Part shown: in pieces, positions 29,118-38,440 of the stretch
Layout of the letters: each line of letters begins with the position of its first letter
How positions within the stretch are numbered: position 1 is the stretch's first letter
Origin: Tsukamurella tyrosinosolvens
Lineage (GTDB): Bacteria > Actinomycetota > Actinomycetes > Mycobacteriales > Mycobacteriaceae
DNA: 64,000 nucleotides
Direction of reading: 5' to 3'
NCBI RefSeq assembly: GCF_900104775.1
Contig: NZ_FNSA01000003.1
Location: forward strand, 2,356,001-2,420,000
Position numbers and translations under genes: made by a program
The notes under the pieces: model-generated
Told to the model about the DNA's origin: nothing
Database searches by the model: none
The model's input: only the letters and a program-made list of their open reading frames with translations

Positions 29118-30125
29118 TTGAAGATTCCGTTCGATCCCCGTCGTCGTCGTGCCGTCGTCAACCCCGACGGCACGATGTCGATCGTGGAGCACCTTTACGA
29201 GCTCCGGACCCGGCTGCTGTGGTCGCTGCTGGCGATCGTCCTGACCTCGATCGTCGGCTTCTGGTGGTACAGCCACGGCCCGTTCGGGCTGCCCTCGACG
29301 GGCCACCTGCTCACAGGCCCGTACTGCGACCTCCCGCCCACCTCGCGCGCATCGATCACCCGCGACGGTGAGTGCCGGCTGCTCGCGACCGGCGTCTTCG
29401 ACCAGTTCAATCTGCGCCTGAAGGTCGCCGTCGCCACCGGTGTGCTGCTGGCCTGCCCCGTGTGGCTGTACCAGATCTGGGCGTTCATCGTGCCCGCGCT
29501 GCACCGCAACGAGAAGCGGTACACCGCGGCCTTCGTCGCGCTCGGCGGCACCCTGTTCGTCAGCGGCGCGGTGCTCGGCTACCTGATGATCACGAGCGCC
29601 TTCAACTTCTTCCTGTCTGTGGGCAACGAGACCCAGGTGACGGCCCTGCAGGGTCCCGACTATTTCAGCTTCGTGCTGAACGTGATGGCGATCTTCGGCA
29701 TCAGCTTCGAGCTGCCGCTGTTCATCATCGCGCTCAACTTGGTCGGTGTCCTCAAGTACGCCAAGCTCAAGCAGTGGCGGCGGGGACTCCTGCTCTCGAT
29801 GTTCGTCTTCGCGGCCTTCCTGACCCCGACCGGCGACCCGTTCACGATGCTGACCTTGGGAGCAGCGCTGGCGGTGCTCCTCGAACTCTCCATCCAGTTC
29901 GCGCGGTGGAACGACCGCCGCAAGGCCAAGCGCAGCGTCGGCGCGGACGCCTGGACGGGCGAGCTCGACGACGAGACGGCGTCGCCGGCACCGTCGTCCC
30001 CGCAGCCGATCGGCGCCTCGGCGGGCCCGTCGGGAAGCACCCTCGCCGCCCCCGCCCCGCTCGACGAGCCCGAGAAGATCACGCGCGCCTCGATCCCGCG
30101 TTCGGGGTTCGATGACGTCCTCTGA
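29118..30125 (+). CDS. tatC: Sec-independent translocase subunit TatC
   Basis: TatC recognises twin-arginine signal peptides. The 335-residue protein starts with the conserved MSIVEHLYELRTRL region, has six membrane helices (to about residue 260) and a disordered C-terminal tail. A TTG at 29118 is taken as start because the following basic stretch KIPFDPRRRRAVVNPDGTMS resembles the M. tuberculosis N-terminus; an ATG at 29175 is the alternative. Its end overlaps helY by 14 bases. Confidence 0.95.
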   Translation: MKIPFDPRRRRAVVNPDGTMSIVEHLYELRTRLLWSLLAIVLTSIVGFWWYSHGPFGLPSTGHLLTGPYCDLPPTSRASITRDGECRLLATGVFDQFNLRLKVAVATGVLLACPVWLYQIWAFIVPALHRNEKRYTAAFVALGGTLFVSGAVLGYLMITSAFNFFLSVGNETQVTALQGPDYFSFVLNVMAIFGISFELPLFIIALNLVGVLKYAKLKQWRRGLLLSMFVFAAFLTPTGDPFTMLTLGAALAVLLELSIQFARWNDRRKAKRSVGADAWTGELDDETASPAPSSPQPIGASAGPSGSTLAAPAPLDEPEKITRASIPRSGFDDVL

Positions 30126-32862
30126 GTTCGACAGCTTCACCGCCGCCCTCGAGTTCACCCTCGACCCGTTCCAGGTCCAGGGCTGCCGCGCGCTGGAGCA
30201 GGGACGCGGCGTTCTCGTCTGCGCCCCGACCGGCGCCGGCAAGACCGTGGTCGGCGAGTTCGCCGTGCACCTGGCCCTCGCGGGCGGCACCAAGTGCTTC
30301 TACACCACGCCGATCAAGGCGCTCTCCAACCAGAAGCACGCCGAACTGACGGCGCGCTACGGCGCGCAGAACGTCGGGCTGCTGACCGGGGACACCGCGA
30401 TCAACTCCTCCGCACCCGTGGTCGTGATGACCACCGAGGTGCTGCGGAACATGCTCTACGCGAATTCGACCACCCTCGACGGCCTGAGCCACGTCGTGAT
30501 GGACGAGGTGCACTACCTCGCGGACCGGTTCCGCGGCGCGGTGTGGGAGGAGGTGATCCTGCACCTCCCGCAGGACGTGCGCCTCGTCAGCCTGTCGGCG
30601 ACGGTGTCCAACGCCGAGGAGTTCGGCGCGTGGATCACGGAGGTCCGCGGCAGCACCGAGGTGATCGTCGACGAGCACCGCCCGGTGCCGCTGTGGCAGC
30701 ACATGCTCGTCGGCCGCAGGCTGTTCGACCTCTTCGACACGAAGGCGCTGCGCACGGCGCAGGAGTCGGGCCAGAAGAACCTCGTCCTCGACGCCGACCT
30801 GGTGCGCTACGTCAAGCAGCGCGAATCGCTGGACCGCAGCTTCGAACCCGGTATCAACAGCCGCACGGGGCGCCGCACCGGCGGCCGGGGCCGCCCCCAG
30901 GCGACCCGTCGCCCGATCCCGCGGCCCGACGTCATCGCGCTGCTCGACGCCGAGGGCCTGCTGCCGGCGATCACGTTCGTCTTCTCACGGTCCGGTTGCG
31001 AACAGGCGCTGACCCAGTGCCTGCGGTCGCCGGTGGTGCTCACGGATCAGGCGCAGGCCGAGGAGATCGGCCGCATCGTCGACAAGCACGTCGCGGAGTT
31101 CTCGCCCGCCGACCTCGACCTGCTGGGCTACGAGGAGTGGCGCGCGGCGCTGCTCCGCGGCTTCGCCGCGCACCACGCCGGCATGCTGCCCGCGTTCCGG
31201 CACGCCGTCGAGGAGCTGTTCGTGAAGGGCCTGGTGCGGGCCGTCTTCGCCACGGAGACCCTCGCGCTGGGCATCAACATGCCCGCGCGCACCGTCGTGC
31301 TGGAACGCCTGGTCAAGTACAACGGCGAGTCGCACGTCGAGCTGACCCCGGGCGAGTACACCCAGCTCACCGGCCGGGCCGGCCGCCGTGGTATCGACAT
31401 CGAGGGCCACGCCGTGGTGCTGTGGCAGACCGGCGTGCGCCCGCAGGAGGTCGCCGGTCTCGCCGGCGCCCGCACGTTCCCGCTGATCAGCTCGTTCTCG
31501 CCCGGCTACAACATGTCGATCAACCTGCTCGACCGTCTCGGCCGCCATGGTGCCGAGCGACTGCTCGAGGCCAGCTTCGCGCAGTTCCAGGCCGACCGGT
31601 CCGTCGTCGGGCTGGCCAAGCGCGTCGAGCGCGGCGAGAAGGAGCTCGCGACGCTCAGCGCCCAGATCACCGAGGCCGCGGGCGGCGCCGACTACCTCGA
31701 GTACGTACGGCTGCGCGAGGCGGTCCGGGCCCGGGAGCGGTCCCTGCGCCGCGAGCATCTCGCGGACCGCCGCGACGGTGCCGCCACCGCGCTCGCCGAG
31801 CTGCGCCGCGGCGACGTCATCGCCGTGACGGGCGGCCGCCGCCGGGGCTTGGCACTGGTGGTGGAGCCCTCGGGCGACCGCCGCGATCCCAAGCCCGTCG
31901 TGGTCACCGAGAGCAGCTGGTCGGGCCGCGTCGGCGCCGCCGACTTCGTGGGCGACATCGCCGTGCTCGGGACGCTCCGGGTACCGAAGAACGCCGACTA
32001 CCGCTCCGGCCGCGGCAAGCGCGATCTCGCGTCCACGCTGCGCAACAGCGCCATCTCCGCGCCGCGGCAGCAGGCGAAGGCGCAGCGGCCCGCCGCGTCC
32101 GACACCCAGCTCGCCGACCTCCGGGCCCGGATGCGGGCCCACCCCGCGCACACCGGGCAGCGCGCCCCCGAGCTGGACCGGCTCGCCGAACGCTACGCCC
32201 GGCTGGAGCGCGAGGTCACCGCGTCGGCGGCGACGGTCCGCGCCACCACGTCGTCGCTGGCCGTCACGTTCGAGCGGATCGTGGCGCTGCTCGGCGACCG
32301 CGGGTACATCGAGACGGTCGACGGCGAGTCCGAACTCACCGAGGCCGGGCACCGTCTGGCCCGCGTCTACAGCGAATCCGACCTGCTCGTCTGCGAGTGC
32401 ATCGAGGACGGCGTCTTCGACGGCCTCGACCCGGCCGGCCTCGCGGCGGTGGTGAGCGCGCTGGTCTTCGAGTCCCGCGGCGAACGCGGCGGGATGCTCC
32501 TGACCGGCGAGAAGGTTCCCGGCGCAGTGCGCTCGGCCGTGCGGGACGTCGCGGACCGGTGGACCGACATCGTCGCCGCGGAAGCCGCGCACCGGCTGGA
32601 GCCGAGCCGCGAGCCGGACATCGGTTTCGTCGCGCCGATGCACCAGTGGGCCGCCGGCGGGACGCTCGCCGCCGTACTGATGGCAGCAGGTGAGCGGGGC
32701 CGCCCGCTCCCGGCGGGCGACTTCGTCCGCTGGTGCCGACAGGTGATCGATCTGCTCGATCAGATCAAGCAGACCTCGTTCGAGACCCGCCCGGGTCTGG
32801 CGACCGTCGCCACCGCGGCGATCGCCGCCGTGCGGCGCGGCGTCGTCGCGGAATCGGGCTGA
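30112..32862 (+). CDS. helY: HelY-like Ski2-family RNA/DNA helicase
   Basis: The 916-residue protein is a superfamily 2 helicase: motif I APTGAGKT (about residues 40-47), motif II DEVH (about 129-132), motif III SLSATV (about 160) and motif VI QLTGRAGRRGID (about 421-432). A long C-terminal region (from about 700) matches the DSHCT domain of Mtr4/Ski2 helicases. HelY is next to the tat genes in M. tuberculosis too. The ATG lies 14 bases inside tatC, implying translational coupling. A role in RNA processing is inferred from the family. Confidence 0.94.
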   Translation: MTSSEFDSFTAALEFTLDPFQVQGCRALEQGRGVLVCAPTGAGKTVVGEFAVHLALAGGTKCFYTTPIKALSNQKHAELTARYGAQNVGLLTGDTAINSSAPVVVMTTEVLRNMLYANSTTLDGLSHVVMDEVHYLADRFRGAVWEEVILHLPQDVRLVSLSATVSNAEEFGAWITEVRGSTEVIVDEHRPVPLWQHMLVGRRLFDLFDTKALRTAQESGQKNLVLDADLVRYVKQRESLDRSFEPGINSRTGRRTGGRGRPQATRRPIPRPDVIALLDAEGLLPAITFVFSRSGCEQALTQCLRSPVVLTDQAQAEEIGRIVDKHVAEFSPADLDLLGYEEWRAALLRGFAAHHAGMLPAFRHAVEELFVKGLVRAVFATETLALGINMPARTVVLERLVKYNGESHVELTPGEYTQLTGRAGRRGIDIEGHAVVLWQTGVRPQEVAGLAGARTFPLISSFSPGYNMSINLLDRLGRHGAERLLEASFAQFQADRSVVGLAKRVERGEKELATLSAQITEAAGGADYLEYVRLREAVRARERSLRREHLADRRDGAATALAELRRGDVIAVTGGRRRGLALVVEPSGDRRDPKPVVVTESSWSGRVGAADFVGDIAVLGTLRVPKNADYRSGRGKRDLASTLRNSAISAPRQQAKAQRPAASDTQLADLRARMRAHPAHTGQRAPELDRLAERYARLEREVTASAATVRATTSSLAVTFERIVALLGDRGYIETVDGESELTEAGHRLARVYSESDLLVCECIEDGVFDGLDPAGLAAVVSALVFESRGERGGMLLTGEKVPGAVRSAVRDVADRWTDIVAAEAAHRLEPSREPDIGFVAPMHQWAAGGTLAAVLMAAGERGRPLPAGDFVRWCRQVIDLLDQIKQTSFETRPGLATVATAAIAAVRRGVVAESG

Positions 32863-32932
32863 TGATCGGGTATCTTGACCGAAGAGGCGTACGTCGCGGG
32901 CCGTCGGCCGGCGACAGGGGAGGAGTGGACAC

Positions 32933-33595
32933 ATGAGCAACCCGCAGGATCCGAACCAGTGGGCGCAGCAGGGCTGGCAGCAGCCGGGCCAGCAGCCCCC
33001 GCAGGATCAGACCCAGATCGCACCGCAGTACGGGCAGCAGGGCTTCGGCGCGCCGACGGGTGATCAGACCCAGATCTCCCCGCAGTACCAGGGCCAGTGG
33101 GGCCAGCAGCCGCAGCCGCAGGGCCAGCAGTTCGGCGGCTACCAGCAGCAGCCCCCGCAGTTCGGGCAGGACCAGTTCGGCCAGCAGCCGGGCCAGCCCG
33201 CGCAGTTCGCCGGCCAGCAGTTCGGGCAGCAGTTCGGCCAGCCGGGGCAGCCCGGCCTGGGCGGCCCCAAGAAGTCGAAGACCGGCCTCATCGTCGGCAT
33301 CGCCGCCGCGGCGATCATCGCGATCGTGGCGATCGTCGTGCTGGTGGGCTGGCTGACCGGCGCCTTCTTCGGCAAGAAGTTCGACAACGCCAAGGTCAAC
33401 GAGGGCGTCACCAAGGTCCTCAACGAGAGCTACAACGAGACCGACACCAAGGACGTCGACTGCAAGACCGACGGCGTCAAGGTCAAGACCGGCGAGACCT
33501 TCACCTGCAGCGCCACCATCGGCGGCAAGGAGAAGACGGTCCAGGTCAAGGTGCTCGACGACAACGGCAAGTACCAGGTGGGCGCTCCCTCCTGA
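32933..33595 (+). CDS. Gln-rich membrane-anchored DUF4333 protein
   Basis: The 220-residue protein has a low-complexity N-terminus (about 1-105) made of Gln, Gly, Pro and Phe, in which a QTQIxPQY motif occurs twice (near residues 26 and 46). One membrane helix spans about 116-139. The outside part is a DUF4333 domain (about 150-220) with a Cys pair, VDCKTDG and FTCSATI, likely a disulfide, and it ends in VKVLDDNGKYQVG. Function of the family is unknown. GGGGAGGAG about 8 bases before the ATG is a clear ribosome site. A TATCTT box near 32871 may be its promoter. Confidence 0.82.
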   Translation: MSNPQDPNQWAQQGWQQPGQQPPQDQTQIAPQYGQQGFGAPTGDQTQISPQYQGQWGQQPQPQGQQFGGYQQQPPQFGQDQFGQQPGQPAQFAGQQFGQQFGQPGQPGLGGPKKSKTGLIVGIAAAAIIAIVAIVVLVGWLTGAFFGKKFDNAKVNEGVTKVLNESYNETDTKDVDCKTDGVKVKTGETFTCSATIGGKEKTVQVKVLDDNGKYQVGAPS

Positions 33596-33602
33596 TCCCG
33601 GT

Positions 33603-33626
33603 GGCCCGCGAGTCCCCTCGCGGGCC
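33603..33626. terminator. Hairpin between convergent DUF4333 and exonuclease genes
   Basis: GGCCCGCGAG and CTCGCGGGCC form a perfect 10-bp stem around TCCC. It begins 8 bases after one stop codon and ends 7 bases before the other, so it can terminate both strands. No T-run is present. Confidence 0.75.
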
Positions 33627-33632
33627 GGCCGG

Positions 33633-34586
33633 TCAGCCCGCGAGGGCGGCGAGCAGGCGCTCCACCTGCGCCCCGATCCGCAGTTCCTCGGCCAGCTCGG
33701 CCAGGCGCTGCGGATCGCGTGCTTTCCGGGGCAGTTCATCCGAGCCCGAGAGGGCGACGTCCGCGTTCCGCTGCACCCAGACCACGTCCCACGCGGCGTC
33801 CAGGTAGGCCGCCGAGGCCGCGATCGACGTGGCGGCGCGCGCCGGCAACGGCGACGGGGTCCGATCCGCGGCCGCGCGGATCTCCGCGAGCGAGCCGTAT
33901 TCCAGCAGCAGCTTCGACGCGGTCTTCTCGCCGATGCCGGGCACGCCGGGCAGCCCGTCGGACGGGTCGCCGCGCAGCAGGGCGAGTTCGGCGTAGGCCT
34001 CGCCGGCCCGGTCCAGCGGCAGGCCGTACTTCTCCGCCACTTCGGCCGGCCCGAACATCTCGGCCTTGGCGATGCCGCGGCCGATGTACAGGCACCGCAC
34101 GCCGGGCGGGGTGTCGTCGGCGACCTGCAGCAGGTCGCGGTCGCCCGAGACCACGATCACGGGATCGCTCGTCTCGCGCGCCGCCAGGGTGCCGAGCACG
34201 TCGTCCGCCTCCAGCCCGACGGCGCCGCCGGTCGCGATGCCGACGGCCTCGAGCACCTCGAGGATCATGTCGACCTGCGGCGAGAGCGTGTCCGGGACCT
34301 CCTCCGCGCTGCCGTCGCCGTCCTCGGCGACCCGGTGGGTCTTGTACGTCGGCAGCAGCTCCACCCGGAACGCGGGGCGCCAGTCCAGGTCGAGGCACGC
34401 CACGAGCCGCCCGGGCCGGTGCGTTGCGATCAGCTGCGACGTCATGTCGAGGAAGCCGCGCAGCGCGTTGACGGAGCGACCGTCGGCCGACGTGACCTTG
34501 TCGGGGATCGCGTAGTAGGCCCGGAACCAGAGCCCGGCGGAGTCGAGCAGCATCAGTGGGCGCGCGTCGTTCGTCACGGGAATCAT
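33633..34586 (-). CDS. 5'-3' exonuclease (PolA N-domain family)
   Basis: The 317-residue protein matches the flap/5'-3' exonuclease domain of DNA polymerase I as a stand-alone enzyme. It has the N-terminal metal ligand [15 protein letters not shown], the VACLD and ADDVLGTLA acidic sites (about residues 65 and 126), [10 protein letters not shown] and an H3TH motif [14 protein letters not shown] (about 215-228). Such proteins remove RNA primers or flaps. The ATG at 34586 is only 18 bases from the divergent peptidase ATG. A GATTGT box 6 bases upstream fits a leaderless start, but an in-frame ATG at MLLDSAG is possible. M. tuberculosis Rv2090 is the likely homologue. Confidence 0.9.
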   Translation of the reverse strand: MIPVTNDARPLMLLDSAGLWFRAYYAIPDKVTSADGRSVNALRGFLDMTSQLIATHRPGRLVACLDLDWRPAFRVELLPTYKTHRVAEDGDGSAEEVPDTLSPQVDMILEVLEAVGIATGGAVGLEADDVLGTLAARETSDPVIVVSGDRDLLQVADDTPPGVRCLYIGRGIAKAEMFGPAEVAEKYGLPLDRAGEAYAELALLRGDPSDGLPGVPGIGEKTASKLLLEYGSLAEIRAAADRTPSPLPARAATSIAASAAYLDAAWDVVWVQRNADVALSGSDELPRKARDPQRLAELAEELRIGAQVERLLAALAG

Positions 34587-34603
34587 CGTGTCACAATCGG
34601 ATC
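34587..34603. promoter_or_regulatory. 17-bp divergent promoter with overlapping -10 boxes
   Basis: Only 17 bases separate the two start codons. CACAAT (34592-34597) lies 6 bases before the + start, and GATTGT on the other strand (34593-34598) lies 6 bases before the - start. Both transcripts would be leaderless, and the two -10 boxes overlap almost entirely. Confidence 0.5.
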
Positions 34604-35728
34604 ATGAGTAACCCCCAGTCCTTTCCCGCCTCGGTGTACGCGACCCGTCTCACCCGGGCCCAGCAGCTCGCGACTTCGGCGGGGACCCCGCTGGTCATCA
34701 CCCCCGGGCCCGACCTCGCGTACCTGACCGGCATCGTGAGCGAGTCGTTCGAGCGGCTGACGGCGCTCGTGATCACCGACGCAGGCTTCGGCCTGGTGGT
34801 CCCGCGGCTCGAGCTCGCCATCCTCAAGGACTCGTCGGTCCCCGGCCTGGGCGAGGCGGGCGTCGAACTCTCGGTACTGGACTGGGTCGACGGTGACGAC
34901 CCGTACGCCCTGGTCCTCGGCCTGCTGGCCGGTGCCACGACGGTGGCCGTCGCGGACGCCGTGCCCGCGCTGCACCTCGTGCCGCTCCTGGACCGCGGTC
35001 TGAGCGCGCGCCTGGCGACCGACGTGCTGCGCCGCCTGCGGATGATCAAGGACGCCGCCGAGCTCGACGAGCTGCGGGCCGCGGGCGCCGCGATCGACCG
35101 GGTGCACGCCCGCGTCGGCGACTTCCTCAAGGTCGGGCGCACGGAGCGCGAGGTGGCCGACGACATCGCCGCCGCCATCGTCGAGGAGGGCCACACCGAG
35201 GCCGCGTTCATCATCGTGGGATCGGGGCCGCACGGCGCCGACCCGCACCACGAGGTCTCGGACCGCGTGGTCGAGGCGGGCGACGTGGTGGTCGTCGACA
35301 TCGGGGGCCCGCTGGCGTCGGGGTACAACTCGGACTGCACCCGCACCTACGCCATGGGCGAGCCGTCGGAGGAGATCCTGGAGCAGTACGCGCTGCTCGA
35401 GCGGGCCCAGCGGGCCTCCGTCGACGCCGTGCGGCCGGGCGTGAGCGCCGAGGCGATCGACGCCGCGGGCCGCGACCTGCTCGCCGACGCCGGACTGGGG
35501 GAGTTCTTCCTGCACCGGACCGGGCACGGCATCGGGCTGTCGGTGCACGAGGAGCCCTACATCGTTGCGGGCAACGACATTCCGGTCGAACCGGGCATGG
35601 CCTTCTCGATCGAGCCGGGAATCTACTTCAGTGGCCGATGGGGAGCGCGGATCGAGGATATCGTCATCGTCACCGAGGACGGCTGCGAGCCCGTGAACAC
35701 CAGGCCCCACAGTTTGACGATCCTCTAG
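34604..35728 (+). CDS. M24-family Xaa-Pro dipeptidase/aminopeptidase
   Basis: The 374-residue protein has a creatinase-like N-domain (1-145) and a pita-bread metallopeptidase domain. Metal ligands are visible as VVVDIGG (Asp about 248), NSDCTRT (Asp about 259), HRTGHGIGL (His about 312), IEPGIYF (Glu about 345) and ARIEDIV (Glu about 359), so the site is complete. It should split Xaa-Pro dipeptides in the cytosol, and M. tuberculosis PepE is the likely relative. An upstream in-frame extension is discarded because it runs through the divergent promoter. The sugar porter starts 21 bases after its stop. Confidence 0.92.
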   Translation: MSNPQSFPASVYATRLTRAQQLATSAGTPLVITPGPDLAYLTGIVSESFERLTALVITDAGFGLVVPRLELAILKDSSVPGLGEAGVELSVLDWVDGDDPYALVLGLLAGATTVAVADAVPALHLVPLLDRGLSARLATDVLRRLRMIKDAAELDELRAAGAAIDRVHARVGDFLKVGRTEREVADDIAAAIVEEGHTEAAFIIVGSGPHGADPHHEVSDRVVEAGDVVVVDIGGPLASGYNSDCTRTYAMGEPSEEILEQYALLERAQRASVDAVRPGVSAEAIDAAGRDLLADAGLGEFFLHRTGHGIGLSVHEEPYIVAGNDIPVEPGMAFSIEPGIYFSGRWGARIEDIVIVTEDGCEPVNTRPHSLTIL

Positions 35729-35749
35729 GAGCTACACACCGGAGGCATC

Positions 35750-37195
35750 ATGACGCACGGCGGCGGCACCACGGCCGAGGGCCCCTCGATCTTCGAGGAG
35801 GGCGACGGGAACAGCAGCCGCGTCGTCCAGATCGCGATCGTCGCCGCGATGGGCGGCCTCCTCTTCGGCTACGACAGCGCCGTCATCAACGGCGCCACCA
35901 AGGCCATCGAGGGCCGCTTCGACATCCACGGCTACACCCTGGGCTTCGCCGTCGCCTCGGCGCTCCTCGGTGCCGCCGCTGGCGCCATGACGGCGGGCCG
36001 CATCGCCGACCGGATCGGCCGCCTGCGCGTCATGCAGATCGCCGCGGTGCTGTTCCTCCTCAGCGCGCTGGGGTGCGCCTTCGCGACGCACACGTGGATG
36101 CTGATCGTCTTCCGCGTCGTCGGCGGGATCGGCGTCGGCGTCGCGTCGGTCATCGCTCCCGCCTACATCGCCGAGGTCTCGCCCGCCCGGATCCGGGGCC
36201 GGCTCGGCTCGCTGCAGCAGATGGCCATCGTGCTCGGCATCTTCCTCTCGCTGCTGGTCGACTGGCTCCTCGCCTCCCTCGCGGGCGGCGCCTCCAACGA
36301 TCTGTGGCTGGGCATGGAGGCCTGGCGCTGGATGTTCCTGGTCATGGCCATCCCCGCCGTCGTCTACGGCGTGGCGTCGACGATGATCCCGGAGTCGCCG
36401 CGGTACCTGGTGTCCCGGCACCGCATCCCCGAGGCCCGCAGGGTCCTCACGATGCTGCTGGGCGAGAAGAACATGGACATCACGGTGACCCGCATCGAGG
36501 AGAGCCTCGCGGGCGAGGAGAAGCACTCCTGGCGCGACCTGGTCAAGCCCGGCGGCGGCATCTACCCGATCGTCTGGGTGGGCCTGCTGCTGTCGATCTT
36601 CCAGCAGGCCGTGGGCATCAACGTGATCTTCTACTACTCGAACATGCTCTGGCAGGCCGTCGGATTCGAGGAGTCGCAGTCGAACCTGATCAGCGTGTTC
36701 ACGTCGATCGTCAACGTCATCGTCACCATCGTCGCGATCATGCTGGTCGACCGGATCGGGCGGCGCCCGCTGCTGCTCATCGGCTCGATCGGCATGGCGA
36801 TCTCACTCACCACGATGGCGGTCTGCTTCAGCACCGCCGAGATCATCGACGGCAAGCCCAGCCTGACGGGCGTGGTCGGGGTCCTCGCGCTGGTGGCCGC
36901 GAACCTCTTCGTGATCTTCTTCGGCGTCAGCTGGGGGCCCGTCGTGTGGGTGCTGCTGGGCGAGATGTTCCCCAATCGCATCCGCGGCGCGGCACTCTCC
37001 CTGGCCGCGGCCGCGCAGTGGGCGGCCAACTGGGCCATCACCGTGACCTTCCCCAAGATGGAGGGCAACCTCACGCTGGCCTACGGGCTGTACGCGACCT
37101 TCGCGCTGCTCTCGCTCTTCTTCGTCTACCGGTTCGTGCCGGAGACCAAGGGCAAGACCCTGGAGGACATGGACGGGAACATCCCCGCCCGGTAG
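35750..37195 (+). CDS. MFS sugar porter
   Basis: The 481-residue protein has 12 predicted membrane helices and the full set of sugar-porter marks: GYDSAVINGA in helix 1, GRIADRIGRLR, PAYIAEVSPARIRGRLGS, PESPRYLVSRHR in the central loop, DRIGRRPLLL and the C-terminal VPETKGKTLEDM. It probably imports a hexose, pentose or polyol with protons. CGGAGG lies 7 bases before the ATG, and the gene may share the peptidase transcript. Substrate cannot be assigned from sequence. Confidence 0.93.
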   Translation: MTHGGGTTAEGPSIFEEGDGNSSRVVQIAIVAAMGGLLFGYDSAVINGATKAIEGRFDIHGYTLGFAVASALLGAAAGAMTAGRIADRIGRLRVMQIAAVLFLLSALGCAFATHTWMLIVFRVVGGIGVGVASVIAPAYIAEVSPARIRGRLGSLQQMAIVLGIFLSLLVDWLLASLAGGASNDLWLGMEAWRWMFLVMAIPAVVYGVASTMIPESPRYLVSRHRIPEARRVLTMLLGEKNMDITVTRIEESLAGEEKHSWRDLVKPGGGIYPIVWVGLLLSIFQQAVGINVIFYYSNMLWQAVGFEESQSNLISVFTSIVNVIVTIVAIMLVDRIGRRPLLLIGSIGMAISLTTMAVCFSTAEIIDGKPSLTGVVGVLALVAANLFVIFFGVSWGPVVWVLLGEMFPNRIRGAALSLAAAAQWAANWAITVTFPKMEGNLTLAYGLYATFALLSLFFVYRFVPETKGKTLEDMDGNIPAR

Positions 37196-37208
37196 ACGCT
37201 CCTGCTCG

Positions 37209-37613
37209 CTACGCGCGGAGCGTGCTCGATCCCAGTACCCGGGTCACGTCGATCTCGATCACCACGCGCTTCGGGTTCTCGCGCGGTTGCCGGTACCGCA
37301 CGGCGTAGCGGGCCTCGGCATCGCGCACCGAGTCCGTGTCGGCCAGGACCCGCGCCGGCCCCTCCAGGGTGAGCCACCGCGCACCGTCGACCTGGGTCAG
37401 CGCGGCGTACCCGCCGCGACCCGCGTTGCGGGCCTTCTGGCTGTCGCCGGAGGTGATCACGCGGGCGAGTCCCGTCGCAGGGTCGTAGGTGAACGCGATC
37501 GCGACGGTGTGCGGCGTGCCGTCGGCGCGCACGGTGCTCAGTGTCGCGAGGTGGCGGTCGGTCACGAAGGCGAGGGCGTCGGGATTGAGAACGGGGCGGT
37601 CGTCGTGGGGCAC
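37209..37613 (-). CDS. F420-dependent biliverdin-reductase-like PPOX protein (Rv2074-like)
   Basis: The 134-residue split-barrel protein follows M. tuberculosis Rv2074 closely by memory of that sequence: [36 protein letters not shown] and [11 protein letters not shown] all recur. Rv2074 reduces biliverdin with reduced F420. The locus is also the same: it is divergent from an SDR followed by cobL-cobM-cobK. The GTG start has TACGGT ending 6 bases upstream. Only 13 bases separate it from the convergent MFS gene. Function is transferred from the homologue. Confidence 0.88.
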   Translation of the reverse strand: MPHDDRPVLNPDALAFVTDRHLATLSTVRADGTPHTVAIAFTYDPATGLARVITSGDSQKARNAGRGGYAALTQVDGARWLTLEGPARVLADTDSVRDAEARYAVRYRQPRENPKRVVIEIDVTRVLGSSTLRA

Positions 37614-37654
37614 ACCGTCACCGTAGCCGGGCGACGCGCGTCTAGTCTGGTCCG

Positions 37655-38440
37655 GTGAGTGCGGACAGGATTCCCGACGGCGCGGTGCTCCTCCTGGGCG
37701 GCCGGAGCGAGGTCGGTCTGGAAGTGGCGAAGCGGATCGCGCCGGGCCGGGACGTGATCCTCGCCGCCCGCCGTTCGGAGCTCCTGGACGAGCAGATCGC
37801 GGTGCTCCGGGAGGTGGGCGCCACCGGCGTCTTCCCGATCGAGTTCGACGCCGACCGCACCGACCTGCACGCCGCCTTCCTCGGGGAGGTGGCCGACCGG
37901 TTCGGCCGGATCGGCGTCGCGGTGGTCGCCTTCGGCATCCTCGGCGATCAGGCCCGGGCCGAAGCGGATCCGTCGCACGCGGTGCAGATCGCGCAGACCG
38001 ACTACGTCGCGCAGGTGTCGATCCTGCTGGGGCTGGCGAAGCTGCTGCGCGCCCAGGACCCGCGGGACGGAGGCCGCGGCGCGATCGTCGCGTTCTCGTC
38101 GGTCGCCGGGGTCCGCGTGCGCAAGGCCAACTACGTCTACGGCAGCACCAAGGCGGGCCTCGACGGTTTCGTTCAGGGCTTCACGGATTCGCTGCACGGC
38201 AGCGGGATCCAGGTCCTCCTCGCGCGGCCCGGCTTCATCGTCGGCGCGATGACGCGTGAGCTCATGGCGTCCGGAGTGACGCCGGCGCCCTTCAGCCGCA
38301 CCGCGCCGCAGGTCGCGGAGGCGACGGTGCACGCGCTGCGCCGCGGCCGCCGCGTCGTGTGGATCCCGGCTCTCCTGCGCCCGCTCTACGCCGGGCTGCG
38401 CTTCGTCCCGCAGGCGGTCTGGCGCCGGATGCCGCGATGA
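37655..38440 (+). CDS. SDR-family oxidoreductase heading the cobLMK operon
   Basis: The 261-residue protein has a dinucleotide-binding start [14 protein letters not shown], an AARRSE turn, a Ser in AFSSVAG (about residue 147) and YGSTKAG with Tyr and Lys in YxxxK spacing (about 162-166), so the catalytic set is complete. It resembles decaprenylphosphoryl-ribose epimerase-type reductases and M. tuberculosis Rv2073c, which precedes cobL as well. TAGTCT ends 6 bases before the GTG start. The stop overlaps the cobL ATG by 4 bases. Why it is coupled to cobalamin genes is not known. Confidence 0.88.
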   Translation: MSADRIPDGAVLLLGGRSEVGLEVAKRIAPGRDVILAARRSELLDEQIAVLREVGATGVFPIEFDADRTDLHAAFLGEVADRFGRIGVAVVAFGILGDQARAEADPSHAVQIAQTDYVAQVSILLGLAKLLRAQDPRDGGRGAIVAFSSVAGVRVRKANYVYGSTKAGLDGFVQGFTDSLHGSGIQVLLARPGFIVGAMTRELMASGVTPAPFSRTAPQVAEATVHALRRGRRVVWIPALLRPLYAGLRFVPQAVWRRMPR

